A stretch of 64,000 bases of DNA from Ceriagrion tenellum. Its lineage: Eukaryota > Arthropoda > Insecta > Odonata > Coenagrionidae. Under the pieces are notes generated by a model. That model did not search any database and was not told the DNA's origin. It saw only the letters and a program-made list of their open reading frames with translations. Positions 21,522 to 31,073 of the stretch are shown here, piece after piece; the stretch's first letter is position 1; every line of letters starts with the position of its first letter. The DNA lies in the NCBI GenBank assembly GCA_963169105.1, contig OY720642.1, forward strand, positions 17,230,965-17,294,964, given 5' to 3'. Made by a program: the position numbers and the translations under genes.

Positions 21522-21590
21522 AGGGGCGCAACAACGGGGGCAGGCAGGGGGGGCAATGCCCCCCCTGCCTGCCCCCGTTGTTGCGCCCCT
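21522..21590. repeat. Perfect 69-bp palindrome (34-bp arms, 1-nt centre)
   Basis: Arms begin AGGGGCGCAACAACGGGGGC and pair exactly around the centre A at 21556. Outer flanks TGCCAGCC (21466-21473) and GGCTGGCA (21591-21598) could extend the stem. A related motif, CAGGGGTGCAACAACCCCCC, lies near 21235-21255. Could be the end of a foldback element. Confidence 0.95.
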
Positions 21591-21606
21591 GGCTGGCACA
21601 ATGGAC

Positions 21607-23050
21607 CAAATTGGTCTAAGTTCCTTAGGTACTACAAATAGTAACTCCACCACATTTCTAATGTAGTCTACAGGAAGCTAGTCCTCACAATGTGACTGAG
21701 AGACGGAAGTCAGATAGAAGCTAAAATTAACAAAGGAGTAAAACAAGGATGCAACCTCTCACCAGCACCGCTCAACAAGTATTTGGAGGTGGTCATAAGA
21801 GAAGCACAAGAAATTGGACTGAGTGGTATGAAGATAAACGGAGAAGAAATCAACATGCCCCGCTCCACAGATGATATCGTAGACATGGCTGGAAATCGCG
21901 ATGAAATTGAGAGGTCACTGTACGTAATGGATCAGGTTCTCCAAGGGTACAACATGAAAATAAATAAGACGAAGACTAAAATCCTAGTATGTGGAAGAGA
22001 GATGCTAAATTCAGACGTCATCCTGAGAGGAGAGAAATTAGAGCAGGTGGGTTCCTTCAACTATCTTGAAAGTACCATCACGTTGGATGGAAGAAGTACA
22101 TTGGACATCATGAGGAGAATAGCCCAAGCTAAGCAGGCGTTTATGGGAAAAAGACAACTGCTGTGCCCAAAGAAGATGGGACTACAAACCAGGAAACAGT
22201 ATGTGAAAACATTCGTGTGGAGCGAGGCACTCCATGGATTGGAGGCACAGACCATTGGAAAAGCTGAGCAGAAAAGACTAAAAGCCTTCAACACCTGGTG
22301 CTGTAGGAGGATACTGAAGATAAAATGGATGGAAAAAATAAGAAATATTGAAGTGTACAGAGGAGCAGGCCCGATTCTATAACTGGGCAAAATGGGAACT
22401 TGCCCAGGGGCGCAAGAGAAGATTGGTCTCAAACAAGTTAATTACCAGATGGCAAAAGTGAGGTGGAAAAAAAATTAAACGCCGATAAGAGGTTAACACA
22501 CAGCAAACCAAAGTGTATTATTTTCCTTAAGGTTGTACTGTAGAGCGACGCCAACAGGGTTGCCACCACTACAGAGTTTGAGCTTGAGACCTTGGAGCTG
22601 TTGAGAGAGCGCGCGCGTACTACTGTAATCGCCTCTATCGCCACTCCGCCCCGGTGGCGCACGTGTTTAATTTGCCCATAGCGCCACGAGGGTAAAAAAC
22701 GGGCCTGCAGAAGATTAAAGGAGAGGACCATACGGTACACCATACAGAAAGGGACAAGATGGATTGGACACACCATGAGACACAATTGGTTTGTGAAGAA
22801 CATAACTGAAGGTAAAATAGAGGGAAAAGTCCCCAGAGGAAGACTCAGGAAGATGTCAAATAAAGAGGAAAGAGCAGAGGTGAGATACCTGGAGGTAGGG
22901 GAACAAGCATTAGATAGGAAAGGGTGGAGAGAAAGGGTAACGTTGGAGATACAATGCAAGGACAACATACCCAAGAGAATCGTCAAAACAAAAAGGTCAA
23001 AGATTAAAAGATACAGAGAGATGCACCGTAGAAAGAGGGTGAAGCTCCTT
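21607..23050 (+). pseudogene. RTE-like LINE, RT C-terminal half and tail, interrupted
   Basis: The frame from 21720 reads INKGVKQGCNLSPAPLNKYL, the degraded active site STDDIVDMA (usual YADDI), YNMKINKTKTKILVCGRE, VGSFNYLESTITLDGRS, QTRKQYVKTFVWSEALHGLE and KRLKAFNTWCCRRILKIKW to 22355. A 338-bp insertion splits it (22369-22706). The remainder continues with GHTMRHNWFVKNITEGKIEG and VPRGRLRKMSNKEER to about 22990. This tail signature also occurs at 37.1-37.4 and 53.57-53.78 kb. Confidence 0.8.
22369..22706. mobile_element. 338-bp MITE-like insertion in LINE
   Basis: Flanked by the direct repeat GCAG (22365-22368 and 22707-22710), with short inverted ends GCCCG and CGGGC. Removing it and one GCAG restores LINE continuity. 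No coding content seen. Superfamily unknown; the exact ends could shift by 1-2 bases. Confidence 0.6.
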
Positions 23051-23064
23051 CCCTCACACCAGTG

Positions 23065-23985
23065 GAAAATATTTTACCCTCCCAATGTTTGTTGAGTGAT
23101 GTTTTTCTAAAAAATAAATAAACCGTCGAAACATGTTCGCTGGATAAACTATTTACCCTCCCTAAGACAAGTATTTGTCATGGGATTTTTTTTCTATAGA
23201 AAGAAACCGTTCAATATTTTCACTGAATAAATATTTTACCCTACCAATCACCAGTATTTGTGGAGGGATTTGATTTCCTAAAAAAGAAAACGATCAGCAT
23301 TTCGCTGGAAAATCTTTTTAATCTCCAAATCACCAACCTTTGTCGAGGGAGTTTTGTTATGAAAAAAAACACTGTTTTTACATATTCCCCTGATAAACTT
23401 GTTACCTTCACAATACGTGTTGAGGGATTTTTTTCTTAAAGAATAAATTGTTCAACATGTTTGTTAAACTCTATACTCTCTTAACCAGCAACATTTCTCA
23501 AGGGATTATTTTTTTAAACAGAGAAACCGATCAACTTGTTCGCTGGATATACTTATAACCCTCTCACAAAGCAATATTAGTCGAGAAAGTTTTTTCGCGA
23601 AAAAAATGGCGCCGATAGAACATGTTCGCTAGGTGATTTTTCGCCTTCCGAATCGCCAATTATCGTCGAGGAACTTTTTTCTTAAATAATAAATCGTCAA
23701 CATATTTGCATGTCGAACGTTTACTCTCTTGTTCACCAACATTTCTCAGGTGATTTAAAAAAAAGAAACTGTTTAACATGTTCGATGGATAAAGTTTTAA
23801 CCCTTCCAATCACCAACATTTGTCGAGGGATTAAAAAAAGAGAAACCGTACATCATTTTCGCTGGACTAACTTTTTACTCTAAAAAATCAGTAATATTTT
23901 TCGAGGTATTAAAAAAAGGACACCGTTGAACATTTTCTGGGTGACTTTTTACCTTCCAAATCACCAATATTTGTCAAGAAAATTT
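23065..23985 (+). repeat. Diverged minisatellite, ~78-80 bp unit, about 11 copies
   Basis: Each unit contains a variant of TTGTCGAGGGATTTTTTTC, then AAAGAAACCGTTCAACATG, then TTCGCTGGATAAAC, then TTTACCCTCCCAATCACCAA. The TTCGCTGGAT-like anchor recurs at about 23148, 23225, 23305, 23388, 23460, 23540, 23625, 23705, 23782, 23857 and 23932. Unit similarity is moderate, so the array is old. It is not a CRISPR: unit-to-unit sequence varies throughout, with no fixed repeat and unique spacer. Confidence 0.85.
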
Positions 23986-24005
23986 CGAGGGTACTGTAGA
24001 GGCAG

Positions 24006-24480
24006 GCGTTTCGGCTCTCGCCGCAGGACTACAACTTCCGTACCCGGTCTGCAAGCTTTCGCTTATACCCAGGGACTTGGAAGCGGTGGAAGGAAGGGAT
24101 GGGATGGGAAGGTTAGCGTAACCGCAGCCCCTTCGAGGCCGACACCAATGAGGCGGATAGAGGTCAAAAGGACCTCTATTGGGCCTCCGCCTCCCCGAAG
24201 TGCTCGTGTTAGTTTGGTTCCCCCAAACAACTGAGACGAGTAACCGTCGGCTCCGCTTTCGCAAAAGCCTACCGCACATCTCTGTGAACCGAGAGAGCCC
24301 GTTGCCCAAATATTTGGGATGGGGTGTCTCTCTGACCCACTTTACGGGTTGCCGCCGTGCGGTCTGCCGACGTACGTCATTGGGGTGAGGATCACCGGAC
24401 CCCCCATGGAGGGTCAAATCGGACCAATTCTGGTCAAAATGTGAGTTCAACCCACCCCTCGATAGGTCTCGACAACCCAT
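24006..24480 (+). mobile_element. SINE-like element of 475 bp, copy 1, with 14-bp target duplication
   Basis: TACTGTAGAGGCAG flanks it at 23992-24005 and 24481-24494. A second copy lies on the minus strand at 56990-57445 with the same order of segments (CTTTCGCTTAT, CAAAAGGAC, GGTTCCCCCAA, GTCAAATCGGACCAATT). No convincing RNA polymerase III boxes or open frame. The long target duplication points to LINE-mediated insertion; a non-autonomous LINE derivative is an alternative. Confidence 0.8.
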
Positions 24481-24494
24481 TACTGTAGAGGCAG

Positions 24495-25080
24495 TACTCT
24501 TGAAGAAACTGGGCATAGTAGCAAAGACAACAGAAGGAGAATAGCGTTCGCTAAGGAGGCGTTTAGTAATAGAAGGGAGCTGTTGACGGGGACATTGGGT
24601 AAGGATGTGAAGATGAGGCTGGTGAAGAGCTTGATTTGGAGCGTAGCGTTGTATGGGGCAGAAACGTGGACCCTGAGAAAGGAGGACGAGAATAGGCTGC
24701 AGGCCTTTGAGATGTGGGTGTGGAGAAGGATGGAGAAGGTTAGATGGACGGAAAGGAAGACTAACGAGGAAGTGCTTGAGATGGTGGGTGAGGAAAAGAA
24801 TCTTTTGAATGAAATCCGGGATGGGCAGGGTAGATGGCTGAAGGATGTAATAAAGGGTGATGGGTTGTTGAAGAGTGTGATAGTTGGAAGGATGTTGGGC
24901 CAGCGGGGAAGGGGAAGGAAGAGATTAGGTTTCACGGACGGGATGCAGAAGGGTAGATCTTATGCAGAGGCGAAAAAAGGAAATAATAGAGGTAGTTAGG
25001 CCCCTGAAAGTGTAGAAAACCGCGAGGGGATTCTCTGACTTTCATCTAAACCTACCTTCACCGGTAGAATATTTTACAAA
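24495..25080 (+). pseudogene. RTE-like LINE 3' coding tail
   Basis: One open frame (24583-24999) reads KDVKMRLVKSLIWSVALYGA, TWTLRKEDENRLQAFEMWVW, MEKVRWTERKTNEEVLEMVG, LLNEIRDGQGRWLKDVIKGD and GRMLGQRGRGRKRLGF. This is the region C-terminal to the RT palm. The 3' untranslated part to about 25080 contains TTTCATCTAAACCTACC. It begins at the target duplication of the preceding SINE-like element. Confidence 0.82.
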
Positions 25081-25144
25081 TAGATAAGCTCCTTGACTCA
25101 CGAAACTGAATTCGTAGTCACTGAATTGAACTGGGTAGACTGGG

Positions 25145-25460
25145 GAGAATCAGGGTCGAGAAAGTGCTTGGCATCGTGGTAAAGGAAAGGGAAATTTTGA
25201 ATGAAATCTGGGATAAGCAGGATAGGTGGCTAGAGGATGTAATAAGGGACGATGGTTTGTTCAAGGGCGTGATAGAAGGAAGGATGTTGGGCAAGGAGAA
25301 GAAGGAGAATAGGTTTTATGGACGGGATGAAAAAAGGAAGATCGTATGCGTAGGCGAAAAAGGTAATACTGGAGGTAAATGGGACCCTGAAAGTGCAGAA
25401 AGCTGGGAGGAGTTTCTATAGCTCTGCAAAACCTGCATTTTCTGGTAGAATGTACACAAT
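25145..25460 (+). pseudogene. Second, tandem copy of the same LINE 3' tail
   Basis: The frame 25164-25421 reads LNEIWDKQDRWLEDVIRDD, EGRMLGKEKKENRFYGRD and WDPESAESWEEFL, aligning with the end of the preceding tail, plus the matching untranslated CTGCAAAACCTGCATTTTC. Two 3' ends in tandem, same orientation. Confidence 0.78.
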
Positions 25461-25469
25461 ACAAATAAA

Positions 25470-26035
25470 ATATGAATGGGCCAAAAGGTAAGTCTTTCAT
25501 TATTAAAAAGTAGGCATTAATAAAACGACATAGTTCATAGTGTATCCGTGTTCAGTAGTAAATTGTAGGCTTTAAATAGTTTTTGAGACTTAAAAAAAGA
25601 AAACCGAGCTTATAGTTGAAATGAAAAATGAAGAGGTATACATTTTGAGAAAAAAGTGTTTAAAGTTTTCATAATTATAAATGTATGCACTGCCATAAAA
25701 ACCTAATTAAAATTTCCAAGCGAGCATTTATACTTTGACAAGAGTATTTATGTCTGGAAATATGGAAGACTAGTCAATCACGAGTTTACCCATTGTAATA
25801 TATGGAGAGGGCACTTGCTATGCTTGCCAATGCTGGAAGCTGAATCCAGTCCACCATATTCGTCGACCCTCATTTTCCAATTGCGCTTTGCGGCCTAACG
25901 CACTAATTTTGCGATTTTACTGTTTTCCATCGATATCTTACTAGAAATCAGCATGCACGCAATTATTTAATGTGGATTCTCCTTACATATTTTGTTTATT
26001 TATTTTAATTAGTAATAATCCGCATTCCCGGTGAA
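25470..26035. other. Unassigned AT-rich interval
   Basis: No coding or repeat signature recognised. Confidence 0.4.
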
Positions 26036-26280
26036 AATGGGGTAAAATCGAATAGAATACATAGCAGTAACCTATGCATCTTTCATGAGTTACTTGTCTT
26101 AAATTTCAAACAGATGGTTAGTACCCTTGCTTTACATCCGCTAATTCGTCCATTCCGTCGTGCTACCCATAGAAAAGTTGGTAAAGAGCTAGGATTAGCA
26201 AGATTGGGATTGGTTATTCCTGTTGTCAGGCTACAGTTTGATTACATAATGCCATCCCCATATATCTCAATGAGTTTACC
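26036..26280 (+). repeat. Dispersed ~245-bp repeat, copy 2
   Basis: Counterpart of 13118-13362. Here it is open for about 70 codons (26114-26332), but the other copy is not open in the same way, so coding is not supported. Confidence 0.7.
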
Positions 26281-27168
26281 AAAAGCTCAATTTTTCATTT
26301 CTCTCGTTACCAGGCAACGGGTGCATATTTGAAAAACACTAGACCATGGTGTACAATGTAGTAAAACGGAATACGTCCAGCAAGTGTAGTCGAAATGGGA
26401 GAGGCCATGGCCATTTTCTGTCTTTTTTGGTCGCTTTGACTTGAAAATGCCCATGTATGGTTCCACGTTCAGTAATGTCTAGACGATCTACCCCATATGA
26501 AAAATGAAACATCAAAATCCGTTGATTACTTACCGAGATAATGACGTTTCGGTAAAACTCTGTCGATTTGAAGTTGCCCGATCAGTTTTTGTCGCGTGCG
26601 ACTCGCGTTCCATATTCGACTACACGCGCGAGTCTCAATTCGAGGATGCAATTTCCACCATTGTCCTGGCTTCATTTTTCATTCAATCTAATTGTATTTT
26701 TTAGCATTACAATAACTATCTCTTATCTTAAAAAATCTCTCAGTCTGGTGTCAAAATACTAATAAACAATAGTACAGTAATTTTTCGAAAAAAAAAGTCC
26801 GCCTCTGATGGGCCTATACACTTCATTTTTCTTTAATCTGAGGGAAAAATGCCAGATATTAACGTTAGATAAGAATCAAATTGATCCATAAAAACCTCTT
26901 TTATGGTAAATTTGTTAATAAGAAAAAAGGCAACCCAATTTTTAACATATTTTTAAGGGTATTCGCGGCGGATAATAATTGGAATAGTTTTGATGGAAGA
27001 CTTGTAATATAGTAACGCTTTTACTTTCTAAAACCCCAGTTCCAAATTATAAATGTACCCTCCCCTAGATATATGGACATTGATTAGTCAGGCATGTATT
27101 TAAAATAAATAGCAATTGCGCAAAAAGTATTGCCCTTACGGACACAAATCTGGGCGTATTTGGTTTAC
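26281..27168. other. Unassigned interval
   Basis: No gene, RNA or repeat signature recognised; AT-rich in the second half. Confidence 0.4.
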
Positions 27169-27378
27169 ATTGTGAAATGAAAGCCGTAACTTTGTAGGAA
27201 TTCCACATAAACTTTATTACCGACCTTGGTTTCGACAAATGAATTTATCATCAGGACCTGATCATGTCTTCATAAGTCGACTTATGGAGTCATCATAAGT
27301 TATGAAGGTATCATAACCCCGAGCGTTAATTAAGTTTTTGTGGAATTACTAAGTTACAGATTTCACCTCACAACGTTA
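27169..27378 (-). mobile_element. Small foldback element with PLE-like end
   Basis: Ends form an imperfect ~45-bp inverted repeat (27169-27217 and 27330-27378; about 80% pairing by eye). On the minus strand CTGATGA (27254-27248) is followed by a short A/T stem and CGAAA (near 27233), another hammerhead-like core. A perfect palindrome CATAAGTCGACTTATG lies near 27271-27286. Confidence 0.5.
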
Positions 27379-30097
27379 GGCAAGTTCCACAAAGTGTCGC
27401 CTGACACTACCAGTATTTAGTTAAGTATAAAAAGCTCTTAGACATCACATACAAGCACATACTTTATGAAATGTTAACATAGTTGTAAATTGCAAAAATA
27501 GCCATTTCGGTGGCTTTTTACATATTCAAGGAATCACCGAATGGCATATGAAATAATAATGTTACGAAAAACGTTTCCATTTTTATTATACATGTCACCA
27601 TACATCACACCTTATATCCAAGGCATCAATACTTCCACAGCCAACATATTAACCTTAATGAAAATTATGTTAACAGTGTCCATGTATATTACATTAAAGC
27701 ACACCTTAGGAGCACCATCGTTGGTTTTTTTTTATTTCATTTTTTACATTGCCTCCGAAACAAGTGGTACTTTACAGTTAGCACAAGATTAGCTAAATGT
27801 CAAAAAATGAAATGTAATTTGCGACATTGTTAGACAACAGCTCGTTGCTTCATCACTCCTGAAATAGACTTCTTCTCTTGTCTCTCTATTTTCTCAACGC
27901 GCTACATTAAAAGACACCGCATGCATTTCACTTCACGGACGCACACAGAAGCGCCATCTACGTGCTGGCGTCATCAATATGCACATCTGTGCACTAGTAT
28001 CCCACGCACGAAAACTTCACATTTCATGGATGAATATTCACGATCCATATCATAATTCGTTGATACTGTTTTTATTTTGCATCCAGTTGCTATTCTTGCT
28101 TGGTAGCTTAGTATTCATCGAATAATGAACTAAAAGTTTTTTTTTGAGAAATGTTTTTAAGTATATAGATAGTGCACGCTTCTACAGGTTATTTAGGGTT
28201 TGCTTTTGGCGAGGCCGAAACGCATAAAAAAACTCAAATCTCCAACCAATAGATTTATAATATTCTCGTCTATTAACGAGATCTCGCTGCGGAAACAATC
28301 GATTGTTAAGTCTCGAGTGATATGAAGCCCGTACGTGCAACAAGTCAAAGGGGCCCTATACCACTGCCGAATAACTTCCGCAGACGCTTTCGCGGTTCTA
28401 TTTTACGACTCTGCTCTGCTAATAAAAGCAATTTTGTTTGCTTAGGCCTCTGAAATTAGGAATATTTAACATAATTGTAATAAATTTTCGCTTTTTATTT
28501 CTAAATAATTATTTCGAAGTTTTTTTTTGGAAAAAAAGCTAATTTTTCGGAAATGAGGTGATCACCATGCGACGCAACGACGTAAATTTACTAAAGATAT
28601 TTGTAATTGTTCTCAATGGGAATCCTTCACACCACGTTGGACTATCACACATTGTTGCACACTGCGTATTATATCGTCACAGTGAACATCCTCATGAATC
28701 CATGCGACGCATTTTCCACTGTTAAGTCATCAGTGGCGCTGTTGCCCGGGAGGCGGGGAGCGGAGGGTAAGGCCAAGATCTCTCCTAGGCTACGTCAGAT
28801 GCCAAAACTAAAAGGGCGTTCTCGGCCGAGGCACGCAGCCCCCTTAACTCTCCAGTGACTTTCGCTCAAGTAGCTTGTCACTGACGCAGGGAACTAAGTT
28901 TAAACGTTAGGCTCAGTATCACCCGACATCTATCACTCCCATACCGCCGTGATTAGTACACGGGAGACTGACAAGAGAATTTGCTGGGTTGGGGGTTCAA
29001 GGGAGAAGAATCATTATCGGCTGGATAGGCGGTGTGGGGTGGAGAGCGAGGTAAGGGTAGGTTAGCGAAATCATAAGGGTGTTAAGTGTAATATTGGCCG
29101 CTGGCAGAAACAATGCATATGCATCCAATAAAGATATGCAATCTACAAGTCAAGGCATTCGTCCAATGTGCGTTGCAGAAACATTCGATAAATCCATTGA
29201 TTATATATATCAACTCTTGACTTGCTTGGATTGATAGTATGGACGTAAAACTTATGAGGTTCGTAAATAAACAAAATGGCGGATGCAAAATCTACCGCTT
29301 GGAAGCTTAACGACTCAGCAAAAGAGTCATTAATTGGCAAATGACGGCTTTGTTTACTCAGACTGAATATTGACAATGAGCATAAGTAATTCATATGCAT
29401 AAAATGAACATACAAAATATTATTCAGCGGAATGAGAGAGGACATAACATCTGAAGTCGTGGCTACAGGGAGATAACTTGTGAAAGCGATCGTTCATGCA
29501 GCCCGAATATACTAATGAGTCCCGTCGATCCCATAGTTAAATATTCCTGCAAGAGGCAATGAGTGAAAGTGGGGAATTTTATCTGCTGCGGGAATTTCAA
29601 TGACAAATTGCCTACAGCTGTCGTGAGTTGCGGGAACGTACGAACGTACTATTGATTTTTCAAAAGGGCTAGAGAATCCGTTAGGTTTTTATCAATTTGG
29701 ATTGAATTGCCAACAATAATCAGTCAAGTATGCAAAATCATACGACGAATGTCGAAAAATATATTGTCGATATGGGGTTCAATTAAAATAAAGTTCCGTG
29801 ATGCATGATGGTGTTTTTAACTAGTTTAAAGTAATTGTCGTGCTCGAACAAGCAGATATGAGCTCCAAAATAGGGGAGACAGGGGAAATATACAATGAGT
29901 TAGACGGTTTCCTTTCGTTCTCAATAATTTCCCTTCCGCGTGCGACACGGGACACAAAAAAGTTATTTTTACGTTCTGCAACGAAATGCCTATTTTATCG
30001 TCAGGGATAAAGGAACACTCTTTATCTGGAAATGATATACAGAGATAGAACGATGATTAATGAAACAAGAGCAACAAACAAAAAAAAAACTTCTTTA
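27379..30097. other. Unassigned interval of 2.7 kb
   Basis: Longest stretch without a recognised repeat. A moderately GC-rich patch at about 28720-29060 has no supported frame. Could be unique intronic or intergenic DNA. Confidence 0.4.
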
Positions 30098-30304
30098 ATT
30101 GCATAAGGTGGAGGTCAATTAATCCGCTTTTCCTTATACATGGCAAAACTAACGTGTTTTAACGAACGAAAACGTATTAGAACAGTGGAAAATGATGGGG
30201 TTAAGGATGAGGGGTTGGTGAAGGAATGCGCCGGGAATAGACGCGTACAGCTTCCGCAAACGTTCCTGGCGTAGGACAGCGCGGCAAGGGTAGGAGGCGG
30301 AAGT
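30098..30304 (+). repeat. Direct repeat R1 (207 bp) flanking a MITE
   Basis: Matches 30866-31073 closely (GGAAAATGATGGGGTTAAGG, GAAGGAATGCGCCGGGAATA, TAGGAGGCGGAAGT). The two lie either side of the MITE at 30313-30864. Confidence 0.88.
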
Positions 30305-30312
30305 GGAGTTGA

Positions 30313-30864
30313 GTTAGTCCGAGCGAGATAGTTCCCTAGTCATAAAAGAGACCATATTCAAACTGTACGTTTTAATTTCATCAGTTGTAGGACACATCGA
30401 TTAAATAATGTATTATTAATGGTGCAATAATATAGTATTACATGACAGAAATGGTAAGTAATTACATGAAAATATGTAAATAAGTCTTTAACTTGACTGA
30501 TTTTTTTCGCGCGGTGCGTTTGAAACTCCCTCTAAACGGAACGTTTTTTGTGATTCCCAAGAACCTACAGTGGTGACAATATAATTTTTAAAAAATAGTT
30601 GAGAAACATATTAACTACACGCTGTTAGTTTTTTATGACATCTAGGTGTGAGAAATTCCTCATTTAGTAAATAACTCCTCTCTGGAGTGCATACACGTAA
30701 CATTTCCCATGCAAAAGGGCTGGCATTTTTCGTGAAATATCTCGGAAAGTAATGTGGTAAGGGATTAAATTTTCGGTGTCATTAGAAGGGTGAGATATTT
30801 TTCTTTAAAATGAGATCAAATTCATTGATTTCTAGGTAAAATGATATTTCGCTCGAACTACCTT
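30313..30864 (+). mobile_element. TTAA-type MITE, family copy A
   Basis: Full-span copy from TTAGTCCGAGCGAGATAG to TTTCGCTCGAACTACCTT. The flanking TTAA has been lost on both sides. Shares GGTGCGTTTGAAACTCC, TCTGGAGTGCATACACGTA and CGAAAATTTAATCCC-type segments with copies B-E. No open frame. Confidence 0.85.
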
Positions 30865-30865
30865 G

Positions 30866-31073
30866 ATTGCATAACGGTGGAGGTCGATCTATCCGCTTTT
30901 CCTTATATACGGAAAAACTAACGTATTTTAACGAACGAAGACGTATTAGATCAGTGGAAAATGATGGGGTTAAGGATGAGCGGTTGGTGAAGGAATGCGC
31001 CGGGAATAGACGCGTACAGTCTCAGCATACGTCCCTGGCGTAGGCCAGGGCGGTAAGTGTAGGAGGCGGAAGT
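30866..31073 (+). repeat. Direct repeat R2 (208 bp) flanking a MITE
   Basis: Partner of R1; starts ATTGCATAACGGTGGAGG immediately after the MITE end. Confidence 0.88.

Noticed and set aside
23065..23985. CRISPR-like repeat array
   Set aside because: Units vary along their entire length, spacing is irregular and no cas-like genes exist; a eukaryotic minisatellite fits.
28720..29060. Promoter or exon in a moderately GC-rich patch
   Set aside because: GC content is only modest, no motif cluster or open frame of note.
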